In this document: in pieces, positions 1 to 10,300 of the stretch
Numbering within the stretch: the stretch's first letter is position 1
How the letters are laid out: every line of letters begins with the position of its first letter
DNA from: Mesostigma viride
Taxonomy: Eukaryota; Streptophyta; Mesostigmatophyceae; Mesostigmatales; Mesostigmataceae
Length of the DNA stretch: 27,500 nucleotides
Direction: 5' to 3'
Assembly: GCA_009746045.1 (NCBI GenBank)
Contig: RPFO01000154.1
Location: 1,983,253 to 2,010,752 of the forward strand
The notes under the pieces: generated by a model
Databases searched by the model: none
What the model was told of the DNA's origin: nothing
The model's input: the letters and a program-made list of their open reading frames with translations, nothing else
Position numbers and translations under genes: made by a program

Positions 1-129
1 GGGCGAGATTGCCCATCGAACTCGTGGCTATGCACTTGCCGGCGCAGGCCGAATTGGGTGACAAGGATGCACTGGAGGGCCGACATACTTTTTTAATTCC
101 AATTTTTTGCCAAGAGACTTGTAGCTAAA

Positions 130-341
130 ATGATGCTGGCTATCCCGAGAAGCGGGGCGCCGGACGAGGAGGAGGTCGTCCGTGGCGCCTTTAGCAGAAG
201 ACTGAAGAGGATCCAGGCACAGCGGAATTGGCGTGGCGCGCTTCCAAAGGTGCTGTCTCTCAACCGGTTTTTGTCCAAGTTGAAGGCGCTGGCCAGCGAG
301 AAGCGCCACAGGAGATCACATGACAAGGTTGGTTCTGGAGG
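130..341 (+). CDS. Possible coding fragment, unidentified
   Basis: An open stretch reads as a basic, hydrophilic peptide with mixed composition (for example DEEEVVRGAFSRRLKRIQAQ) before it runs into a G-rich low-complexity tail after about 340. It could be an exon of a gene lying to the left, but I see no clear acceptor or donor pair and recognise no family. A second short open stretch at about 3-125 in another + frame also looks faintly protein-like. This is inference from composition only. Confidence 0.22.
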
Positions 342-432
342 GGAAGAAGGGGGTGGTGGAAGGGGGGGGGAGGGGGGAAGAGATGTACCACAGTCCTATT
401 GGGAGCACACACACGCTAAATGAGAGGGTAGC

Positions 433-1216
433 GGTATCAAATTGGTGGGTAAGAATACCAAAGGGGATACCAAAACAAGCGCTGTAAAGGTATCAAATTG
501 GTGGGTAAGAATACCAAAGGGGATACCAAAACAAGCGCTGTAAAGGTATCAAATTGGTGGGTAAGAATACCAAAGGGGATACCAAAACAAGCGCTGTAAA
601 GGTATCAAATTGGTGGGTAAGAATACCAAAGGGGATACCAAAACAAGCGCTGTAAAGGTATCAAATTGGTGGGTAAGAATACCAAAGGGGATACCAAAAC
701 AAGCGCTGTAAAGGTATCAAATTGGTGGGTAAGAATACCAAAGGGGATACCAAAACAAGCGCTGTAAAGGTATCAAATTGGTGGGTAAGAATACCAAAGG
801 GGATACCAAAACAAGCGCTGTAAAGGTATCAAATTGGTGGGTAAGAATACCAAAGGGGATACCAAAACAAGCGCTGTAAAGGTATCAAATTGGTGGGTAA
901 GAATACCAAAGGGGATACCAAAACAAGCGCTGTAAAGGTATCAAATTGGTGGGTAAGAATACCAAAGGGGATACCAAAACAAGCGCTGTAAAGGTATCAA
1001 ATTGGTGGGTAAGAATACCAAAGGGGATACCAAAACAAGCGCTGTAAAGGTATCAAATTGGTGGGTAAGAATACCAAAGGGGATACCAAAACAAGCGCTG
1101 TAAAGGTATCAAATTGGTGGGTAAGAATACCAAAGGGGATACCAAAACAAGCGCTGTAAAGGTATCAAATTGGTGGGTAAGAATACCAAAGGGGATACCA
1201 AAACAAGCGCTGTAAA
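433..1216. repeat. 56-bp minisatellite, 14 identical copies
   Basis: A 56-bp unit beginning GGTATCAAATTGGTGGGTAA is repeated head to tail exactly 14 times, with unit starts at 433, 489, 545 and so on to 1161. I see no substitution between copies, which implies very recent expansion or active homogenisation. Each unit contains the inverted pair GGTATC (unit bases 1-6) and GATACC (34-39), which could form a hairpin, and a GGTAAGAAT stretch resembling a 5' splice donor. There are no unique spacers, so this is not a CRISPR array. Confidence 0.98.
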
Positions 1217-1507
1217 GCAGCCTTATTTTAGCTTGGTTGGTTGCTCTACTGGCCTATAGTATCAGGTCACCCTATTGCGAACATGTCTGTTATTCTAGAG
1301 CGGTGGGCTAACTTCCTCTGGGTGAAGGGCGGGGTGAAGTTCTAGCATCGTTCCAGGTTGTGCTGTTTGGTCACGGCCGGCCTGTTTCTGCACCCAGTCA
1401 GCACCAAGTTTCAGACATCCAGTCGAGGAAACCCTTTGGGGGCTAGCCATACGCCAGGTAGCCAGTATAGCCTGCTTTTACGGTGCATGCATGTGTATGT
1501 GTACATG
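1217..1507. other. Spacer between two repeat arrays
   Basis: About 290 bases of ordinary-complexity sequence lie between the 56-bp array and the G-rich tetranucleotide array. I see no convincing exon, RNA gene or repeat here. Confidence 0.6.
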
Positions 1508-2085
1508 TGGGTGGGTGGGTGGGTGGGTGGGTGGGTGGGTGGGTGGGCGGGTGGGCGGGCGGGCGGGCGGGCGGGCGGGCGGGCGGGCGGGCGGGCGGGC
1601 GGGCGGGCGGGCGGGCGGGCGGGCGGGCGGGCGGGCGGGCGGGCGGGCGGGCGGGGGGGGGGGGGGGCGGGCGGGCGGGCAGGCGGGGGGGCGGGCGGGC
1701 GGGCGGGCGGGCGGGCGGGCGGGCGGGCGGGCGGGCGGGCGGGCGGGCGGGCGGGTGGGGTGGGCGGGGCAGGGCGGGCGGGCCGGCGGGACGGGTGGGG
1801 TGGGCGGGGCAGGGCGGGCGGGCGGGCGGGACGGGCGGGGTGGGCGGGGTGGGCGGGCGGGCGGGCGGGCGGGCGGGCGGGCGGGCGGGCGGGCGGGCGG
1901 GCGGGCGGGCGGCGGGCGGGCGGGCGGGCGGGCGGGCGGGCGGGCGGCGGGCGGGCGGGCGGGCGGGCGGGCGGGCGGGCGGGCGGGCGGGCAGGCGGGC
2001 GGGCGGGCGGGTGGGGTGGGCGGGGCAGGGCGGGCGGGCCGGCGGGACGGGCGGGGTGGGCGGGGTGGGCGGGCGGGGCGGGCAG
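1508..2085. repeat. GGGT/GGGC tetranucleotide array with higher-order duplication
   Basis: The array starts as pure (GGGT)n to about 1554, becomes (GGGC)n, and contains a G16-like run near 1654-1667. An interrupted block of GGGGT, GGGGC and AGGGC variants at about 1755-1855 recurs in nearly the same order at about 2011-2075, so the array has grown by copying large internal segments as well as single units. The G-rich strand is the + strand and has very high G-quadruplex potential. All six frames stay open only because a 4-bp repeat lacks stop codons; no protein is implied. Confidence 0.97.
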
Positions 2086-2090
2086 GTAGC

Positions 2091-2727
2091 TCACCCCATG
2101 GCTGTCCTCTAGCTGTCATAAGCACAGCATACCGCCGATCACTGATGCCCACATGAGGGTTTCCCCTTGTTCCCCCTGGCCAGTGGCGCATGCTACACCG
2201 TCCATGCCAAGTAGTGTGTGTGACACTATTTGACATGGGCGGTGTAGCACCGCCACGTGTTGCCGCATGGCCATGTGTCAGTGGACGCATGGGTGTTGGT
2301 GGGTGGGTGGCGCATGCTAGCACCCGCGTGCCGCGTGTTTGTGGACGCACAAACTCTCCTATCGTTCTTTCGAGTATGACGTGAGAGCAAAGAGAATTTC
2401 TTTGCTCATGAATGGTGTGTGAGGCACATCAGCATGGCGCCCTCGCCTCATCAGGACACCTCATGCCATCATCATGTTAAGTAAATCACTGTAAACATTG
2501 GCGCATCGGTTTCCGCGTTGGCTTGCGCATCGGCTTTTCTTCTGCGCTTTCTTGTTTCCTCTTGCACCACATTTCAGCTCTCTTTTGCAATGCTCTCACG
2601 CCTCACGGCAGATGTTCAAATGGCCGCTCGCCATGTCACTCAGGCGCTCGTAGTACGCCATTACAGGTGCAGTAAGTAACATAACCGTTGTAAAATCCAT
2701 GTTAACACAATCATTCCCCTGCGCTCC
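2091..2727 (+). other. Upstream region of the channel gene
   Basis: This is unique sequence with several short near-repeats (a GTGGCGCATGCTAGCAC-type segment near 2310 and GTGGACGCA twice). No TATA box is evident. An ATG at 2590 opens a short reading frame that runs in frame through 2620 to a good donor (GTAAGT at 2672), so a small non-terminal 5' exon at 2590-2671 is conceivable. Its phase (1) does not match the acceptor I see at 2837-2838, so I do not call it. Confidence 0.4.
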
Positions 2728-4302
2728 ATGCTGGGTTCCTGCCGTCCCCTCCCCCCTCCCACGCCCCCCCTCTTTTCCTACGCCCCCCCACCCCCACCCC
2801 CACCCCACCCGCGTTTCCAATTGCCTGCCCCCATCCAGCGGCCCCGGCTCACGGACGAGTCGCCCTTGCCATCCACGAGCCAGCATCAACCCCAGCATGC
2901 CGCATCCACAATCGAAATGGGGGAGTCCTCCCAATCGAGACCCCACCACCGGCGCGGCCAACAGCATGTCATGGCCAGCAGCAGCGGTGCCCCAGCCCAC
3001 CGCCACATGTCAAGTGCCAACAGCAGTGCCGCTGTCTCCGCTTCTTCCATCCGTACACCCAACAGCAGCGGCACCCTGCCTCCCCACTTCGACACGGGTG
3101 CCAGCAGCAGCCACGCATTCCCCCCGCCCCCACCCCCCACCGCCAACAGCAGCGGCGCTTTTCCCCCCGACCTCCACCCAGCCACCACCACCATGACCAG
3201 CTCTCACGCTGACCCCCTCGGTCAAACCAAGGCAGGCACCAGCAGTGCTTCAAAGGTTTCCGATTTGGCTACGGTCACCTTTGCTCCCGACAGCGAGTAT
3301 GGGGGCGCGTACGCCCTCAGCCAGCGCGGCGCGCCCCTGGCGTCGTCCCTGGCCAGCTTCCCGGCCGGCCGCCTGGACGGGGGGTGTGTGGCCCGTTCCT
3401 CTCTGGACGATGTCTGGGACCCGCAATGGGATGCCCCCCTGCAGACGGGCGGGGGCCTGGGGGAGGGGGGGGGGTCAGCAGGGGGTGGGTTTGATGCATC
3501 CCCTAGTTCGCACTTGGCCATCCGCGATGCGCAGCTGGCGAGCTCTAGCCAGACCTATCAGACTGCGAGCAGCTTAAGACAGGCTCATCGTCATGGTAAC
3601 ACTGGCGCGGCCCAAACATCCCATCGGTCCAGCAGGAGCCAGCTGGACCCTTCCAGCACGCTGCTGGCATCTGCCATGGAGGATCATGCACTGCGCTTGA
3701 CAGATGCCGGCAGGGACGCCGCCATCCCGTCAGGGGAAGGGGGGGCACCGGGCGGCGACGGCTCATCATCCTGGTCCTGGTCACGACCGATATCGCCACC
3801 TGTCCCCGTGCTGTCCGGAGCCGCTCGTGGCGATGTTGGCGCCAACCATGACACGGACGACGCTAGCGACGACACGCCCCCGTGGTTGAACCTGTGGGGG
3901 GCACCGCAGCAGCAAAGCCGGACGCTGCCATCCATCACGACCGCCCCGATCGCTGCCGGTGCCCAGCCAGCCGTCCCTCTGCCTATATTCAACCGGACGG
4001 GGCATGCCCGCCGGGGGTCGACGGGTGTGCTGGGACTGAGCCCGCCGCAGCGTCTCGCAGAGCTGTTCGGGGACCTCTTTGAGGACGTTCCCACGCCCAA
4101 GGGGGTGTATTCATGCCCCCAGAGCCTGGTTCCCCTCAGGGGGGGCTCCCCCACTGATTCCCCCGAGCCCTTAGAGCCGCACAACGGTGGTGGGTGGGGC
4201 AAGGGGCAGGGGGCGGGTGACGGGGGGGAGCAGGAGCGCGCGACGGCGTTCTTGAGCGCGATGCAGCAGGCGGCCGATAAGCTGCAGCGCGTGGTGTCAA
4301 GG
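2728..4302 (+). CDS. Channel exon 1: disordered N-terminal region
   Basis: A 525-codon open frame rich in Ser, Pro, Ala, Gly and His. The only ordered-looking parts are near residues 440-470 (LSPPQRLAELFGDLFEDV) and the last 20 residues (FLSAMQQAADKLQRVVSR), which look helical. The donor is AGG|GTAAGC at 4303, phase 0. The first ATG after an in-frame stop at 2677 is at 2728. However, the pyrimidine-rich stretch 2740-2838 ends in CATCCAG, so the exon could instead be internal and start at 2839, also in phase 0. No known domain is recognised. High codon GC supports coding status throughout. Confidence 0.7.
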
Positions 4303-7300
4303 GTAAGCGGCCTGCTTTGTTTTCCTATTACTCTGATGGTTGTTGTTAATAGTAGTACTAATATTGCTAATTTTGGTCATAGAGGTGTGCAGCAGGCGGC
4401 CGATAAGCTGCACCGCGTGGCGTCAAGGGCCAGCACTTTTTGCTTGAATCCTAGCTTTTGTTTTCCTAATATTATTACTACACTTGTTTTTAGTTTGTGT
4501 GTCGTCATCGGTTAGTGGTATGCAGCAGGCGGCCGACAGGCTGCCCAGCAACGTCTCGTGATTAGGGGTGCCAATCTGGCGATCCCTTGCTTTGGCTTCC
4601 TGTTATGTTATTATTGTTATCACCCTCCTCCTCCTCCTCCTCCTCCTCCTCCTCCTCCTCCTCCTCCTCCTCCTCCTCCTCCTCCTCCTCCTCCCCTCCT
4701 CCTCCTCCTCCTCCTCCTCCTCCTCCTCCTCCTCCTCCTCCTCCTCCTCCTCCTCCTCCTCCTCCTCCTCCTCCTCTCCTCCTCCTCCTCCTCCTCCTCC
4801 TCCTCCTCCTCCTCCTCCTCCTCCTCCTCCTCCTCCTCCTCCTCCTCCTCCTCCTCCTCCTCCTCCTCCTCCTCCTCCTCCTCCTCCTCCTCCTCCTCCT
4901 CCTCCCCCTCCTCCCCCTCATTATTATTATTCATGCGTGTCCTGGCAGCCGATAAGCCCTGGTGTCAAGGGTGTGTTCCTATCTGGTCATGTTCATACTT
5001 TTCTTCGCCATTTGTGTACCGCAATACCAGAGGCTAAGCATGTGTAGTATAGAAGAGGGGTGGCCAAAAAGCTGCACCACGTGGTTCGCAGGTGGGTGCA
5101 ATGCTGGCTGTGTCCTTTCTTTTGCGTTCTACGATCATCGGTTTATTTTTTACTGTCACGGTCGCTGTTTGTCTTTAATACGCATCGTTTCCTCCCCATG
5201 CTTGGTCCACCGTCCCCGTAGTGTGCGCTGCTTGGTGCCTGGTGATTGTAGGCGTGTGCCATGCCTTCATATGACAGGCAGGCCTTGATCTAGTCATGGA
5301 GCAGAGAACCATAGAGCATGTTATTTCTGAATATATCTATATAAATTGAAATAAAAATCACCACCACTACCACCACCACCACCACCGCCGCCGCCACCAA
5401 CACCAACACCAACACCAACACCAACACCACCGACACCACCGACACCACCGACACCACCGACACCGCCGCCGCCACCTCCACCACAACCACCGCCGCCGCC
5501 GCCGCCGCCACCACCACCATCACCCCCTTTCCTCTCCAGCCACTGCCACCTGTTCTTTTTCCGGGCACGATCGGTGTAATTTGTGCCCTGCATCTACCTG
5601 TCTCCCTTTGGTACCCTGGGTGTGAACGGTAGGCTGCAATACCTACCGCAACTCGGCATCTTTTAAACTGGATGGTCCTTTTGATGAAAAATTGACGCAC
5701 CCAAACAACCTTTGAGCAGCAAGAGAATGGCAACAGGGCGGACTACCAACTGGGCGAGGGCGCACGCCCGACCAGGACGTCAAGAACCCCATCCTCGCTC
5801 AAGTTCCGCAACAGGTAGCTCACTGGACTTGACTGAATAATGATTATTATAACTTTATTTCTTCTGTTAACTAACCATACGGTAGTCTTGTCAATATGCA
5901 TCGAAATGATTAGTCTTCTTGTTGAGCGCATACCTTGTCTTTATTGAGAGCGCGGAAGGAGCTGCATGCAGAGGCCTTCACAGGGACATCACGCACAGTC
6001 AAGTGTTCTTTGGTCTCGTGCACAGGTGGGAAGGGTGGCCAGTCTTTGGTCTCATGCACAGGTGGGAAGGGTGGCCAGTCAAACACATCTTTCCCTGCCG
6101 GATCGGGCCCTACCGCTTCGCAGCACAAGCGTCCCGGCCCAGCGGTGATCTGTCCCGGTTAAAGTATGTCGGGGGCAGCAGATTTGGGGTGTGACAAGAT
6201 GGCAGCATAATACTACTGGGCGTGGACAACCTTGTCGCCTTCTGTCATCCTGCAATACCACATACAGCTTCACGTGGTTCCGTTTCATGGTCATAGGCCC
6301 ACCTATGAGCCCCCCCTCTCTCTTTTCCTCTTTTTTAAAAAAACAGGCAAAAGCTTTCCTTTTTTTCCCCCACAGGCCCTCCTTGTAGCCTCCTCTGTGC
6401 CCTACATAAACCCCTCCACTCTAGTCCCCACCCACCCAAACGCTCCGCCGCCCATGGCCCCTCCCTCTCGCCGCATGGCGTCTTCCCAACTCGGAAAACC
6501 AATGCCGCACAAACCACTCGACCGCCTTTTTTCTTTCCCTATCCGCCACACAGCCCGGTCGACCTTCCCTCCCCTCTTCGTCTGCACCACACAAGCCCCC
6601 TGCCACCATCCAATGCCTCACCCTCTCCGCCACAAATACGTGCTTTCATCGCCCTTTGCCTCACCGCATCCACCGCACCGTCACTTGACCGCCCCTCCCT
6701 CACGCTCTCCGCCGCAAATACGTGCTTCCATTGCCCTTTGCCTCACTGCATCCACCGCACCGTCACTTGACCGCCCCTCCCTCACGCTCTCCGCCACAAA
6801 TACGTGCTTTCATCGCCCTTTGCCTCACTGCATCCACCGCACCGTCACTTGACCGCCCCTCACTGTCTCCGCCGCAAAAAATGTGCTTTCATCGCCCTTT
6901 GCCCGCCCCCGCCCCCAGCTCCAAATGGAGCGACTACAGTGACAGCGGGGAGAGTCCGGACGCCAGCCCTCTATCGCCCACCGACCGCCCCCCCACGGCC
7001 CACCGCCGGCGGCCCAGCACGAGCCGCAACGGTAGCTGGATCCGCAGGTCCTCCTTCAGCCGCTCCATGCTGCGCGTGCTCACCAACCGGGCAAGGGATG
7101 TGGACGACAGCACGGGGGTGCGTCTGGGGTCTAGGGTTTGTTGGCCAAGGTGTCGGGTCGGGGTTTTAGGGTGCCTCGTGTGTTTCTGGGTGCTTGCATT
7201 CGTCACACAACCTGGGCGACAGCCTGCGGGTGGCTGCGACTTCCTAACTTCCTGTGAACTGCCCTTTAGTGGGCTACCCTCCCCTACGTTTAGTGGACTT

Positions 7301-10300
7301 CCTAATTATCACGGGTCTTGTCTGTGGTAGTTAGGGCCAGAACTAAGCAATACCTGGCCTGCGCTGGTTGTCTCCTTGATAATTAAGCAATAGTGGTTGC
7401 ATTCGTGCAGTCTCCTTCTCTGTGATACTGGGGGGCGATAACGGAGCACCACGTGGGTCGCATGCGTGCCCTTGCGTGCGGTCGCCTTGTCTGTGATACT
7501 GTGGGGCGATAACGGAGCACCACGTGGGTCGCATGCGTGCCCTTGCGCGCGGTCGCCTTGTCTGTGACATTGGGTATATATGTCCTTAAACCTCCATGCG
7601 GGGTGCCCTACCTACACGAAAAGGGTTCAAGCTACGCCTCAATGCAGGCTCCATTCTGCGTGATAAGATTGCTATCACCAAGCTTCTATGTGACTTGCGT
7701 TCCTTGTAACGAAGTGGCCACAGTTGCTACTCAGTAGCCTGACTTTTTGACGCAAGTCACTTTGCCTTGTCTCACGACCCTGGCCATTTTGGAGTTCTGG
7801 CCATTGTAGCCCACATTGCTACCCTACCCCTTCTCTCTCGCCCACTGTTGTTTGCGTACACACAAAGCACACACACACGCACATATACACACATGCATAC
7901 ACACACGCACATATACACACATGCATACACACACGCACATATACACACATGCATACACACACGTGTACACAGCGGATCCTCAAACCACACACCTACATTA
8001 GACTCGCACACATGCATGCATGCATGCATGCATGCATTCATGCCCACAGTCGGTATCTCGACCCCAATTGCACTTGCCTCTGAATCTCCATCTCCACTGC
8101 ATTCTCGCTGTTAATCTCAGAAACCCTTCGTCAGCTGCGCACAACCATGTATTATTTGCCCTGCCACGCCCACCAGGCCACCTGCAACCCATCAGCGGCG
8201 ACCAGCCTAAGGGACTTTGTCATGGCGGTCGACGACGCGCCGCCAGGTGGCACCATCGCAGGCCGACCGTTCCTGTCGGAGAAGTTCCTCGCATACATGG
8301 GCAAGGCGAGCACGGCACTCGGGTTCGCACCTCCAGGTGAGAGGGTCAGGCTTTGGGCTAGGCTTTGCACCCCAGCCAGGTGAGGGTTTCCCCAGGGCCA
8401 GGTTTTCTCCTCTAGCAAGTGCGAAAAGGTTTGGATGAAGTAAGTTAACCTTTGGATCAAGTATGATTACCTTTGGATGAAGTTAACCTTTGGATCAAGT
8501 ATGATAACCTTTGGATGAAGTTAACCTTTGGATCAAGTATGATAAGCTTTGGATGAAGTTAACCCTTGGATCAAGTATGATAACCTGTGTGTCACGGTCC
8601 CCCCTTGCCCCGCCTCACAGCCCTATGGCAGGCATGACCTTCCTTAGTGTCGCTAGCTCCCCATATTGTGCTAGTAAGAGCATGCGTTTGGGTGCTCCTT
8701 CCCCCCTCGCACCCCCTGGCAGGCAGCAGCTGTGGGTGGCTCTTCCATGTGTTTTGACCCCTGGGCCTTTCAATCAAAAGCGGCCATGTCGTCGCAAGCT
8801 TTCTGGTGGTAGCGGATCGTGGACTACACACAGGTGGACACATCAGCGCACCACCCGGCACGGCTCTGCCTGAAACACCCCAACTCTGCTCTGCTCTGCA
8901 CAGCCCAGCTTTAAACCATTTCACCCCTTGGCGCCCGCCCCCCTCCCCCCCCCACCCCCCATTTTTGCATGTCCCCTCCTCCGCACTTTCCAGGCGACGA
9001 ATCAGCCATGGGGCGGTGGCGGCGTGTACGGCAGCAAGTCTGGCAGGTCATGACGGACGCGACTTCCTCCCGCTTCGCCTACTGCCTCTCCATTTTCCTC
9101 CTCTCCTTCATCCTCGTGTCCACGATCGGCATCATCCTCGAGTCCATGCCCCAATTTGAGCGCGGCGCGCCGCGCGACCGGCTCGAGCTCATCGAGGTGA
9201 TCAGCGTGAGCGTTTTCACGGCCGAACTCGGGTTGAAGCTGGGCTCGTGCCCCAGCTACCGGCGCCTGCTGCGCGACCCGATCATATGGATCGACTTTGT
9301 CGCCATCCTCCCCTTCTATCTGGAGCGCATGTTCGCACAGGTATGGCCTCGCGGATACGACCCTATTTGATTCGATCATATTTGGATTGAGTCATGTGGA
9401 TCGACTTTGTCGTGATGGTCCGGATTGTGATAGGAGCGCATGTTCCCACAGGTGCGCGCCCGCTGCCGCTTGAGGATTCAATCGTGAACTGTGGAAGGTA
9501 CTACCTCACTCATTTTCCCGTTTTATTAGGAGCGAATGCTCAAGCCGGGCACCCCATTATAAACATGATAACAGAATAGAAACAGCACTGGTAAATAGGG
9601 ATTTTTTTAGGTATGTGGTTCTAAAATTGTGCCCCTTACTGGAGCGCATGTTCATGCAGGTTTTCCCCCTTAATGGAGCGCATGGTCATGCCGGTTGTGC
9701 CCCTTACTGGAGCGCATGGTCATGCAGGTTGTGACCCTTACTGGTGCGCCTGCTTCCGGCCCCATTTAAGCTGTTGATTAACTAGTGCCAATGGTGGCCC
9801 CACTTAAACCCTGGGGGTATCGTGCGGTCTGTGGGTCCACCGTTTTGCCTGGACATAAGTTCAAGCCTGCGCATCCGCCCCGGCAGATCTGAAAAGTTAC
9901 GATGAAAAGCATAACTGGGTAGTGGGTGGGTGGAGATGCAGCTGGGCCTAATATCCTTTCCTTATCTACCTAGAGCGGGTTTCAAGCATGTCCACCCATA
10001 AGCACACCTGCTTGTAACGCTCTCTATTCTCTTCTTAAAACCCTGTCACCCAGGTTCTACTTGTCGCACCTAAACTGTTGTTACGCCAGCCTAAACTGCT
10101 GTTACGGCAGTACCACCTCTACATACAAGCGCACCAGGTCAGGTCGGCTTCGAACACTTGTCGCCTTCCCCTTGGTTCATCGGCAAGATGCATGCCAACG
10201 CGATGACACGAAAAGGGAGAGGGCTGTATGGCCTGCCGGATGGGGTTGAGATAGGTTGCAAGAGGCACTATTTTTCCGTGCCCTGCACATTTTCATTTGT

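Larger units (their letters stand above)
4303..5719 (+). other. Channel intron 1
   Basis: It opens with GTAAGC and closes with TTTGAGCAG. It contains four decayed copies of the exon 1 tail (4387-4429, 4520-4560, 4933-4971, 5057-5097), a 295-bp CTC tract and a CAC/CCG-rich tract. The copy at 4387 is still in frame with exon 1, so read-through to 4515 is open but low in coding character. Confidence 0.75.
7118..8176 (+). other. Channel intron 3
   Basis: GTGCGT to CCACCAG. It holds one copy of a dispersed motif (7353-7380), a 71-bp tandem duplication, a 28-bp CA-rich repeat and a (CATG)n run. No exon-tail echo was found here. Confidence 0.65.
8337..8993 (+). other. Channel intron 4
   Basis: GTGAGA to TTTCCAG. 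It starts with one echo of the exon 4 tail (8355-8386) and then a 38-bp minisatellite. A C-rich tract (8936-8960) precedes the acceptor. Confidence 0.75.

Noticed and set aside
433-1216. CRISPR array
   Set aside because: Units are directly adjacent and identical with no unique spacers, and the genome is eukaryotic.
1508-2085. Telomere or subtelomere signal
   Set aside because: GGGT/GGGC and CCCA are not a known telomere unit, they occur inside a gene as well, and genes continue on both sides.
1358-2350. Long Gly-Arg-Ala or Pro-Ala-Arg proteins in all frames of both strands
   Set aside because: A 4-bp repeat without stop triplets keeps every frame open; the peptides are by-products of the GGGT/GGGC array.
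2590-2671. Short upstream coding exon MLSRLTADVQMAARHVTQAL... with donor GTAAGT
   Set aside because: Phase 1 exit does not fit the phase 0 acceptor seen at 2837-2838, and no other acceptor with the right phase stands out.
4303-4515. Continuation of exon 1 through the intron to the stop at 4513
   Set aside because: Composition turns AT-rich immediately after the GTAAGC donor, and the open frame includes an echo copy; treated as intron 1.
4558-5047. Poly-Ser, poly-Pro, poly-Leu and poly-Arg readings
   Set aside because: Products of the (CTC)n tract lying in an intron; register shifts at the two interruptions would scramble any one frame.
6232-6852. 206-residue Pro/Ser/His-rich open frame
   Set aside because: Driven by the pyrimidine-rich 80-bp repeats upstream of exon 3; no splice or domain support.
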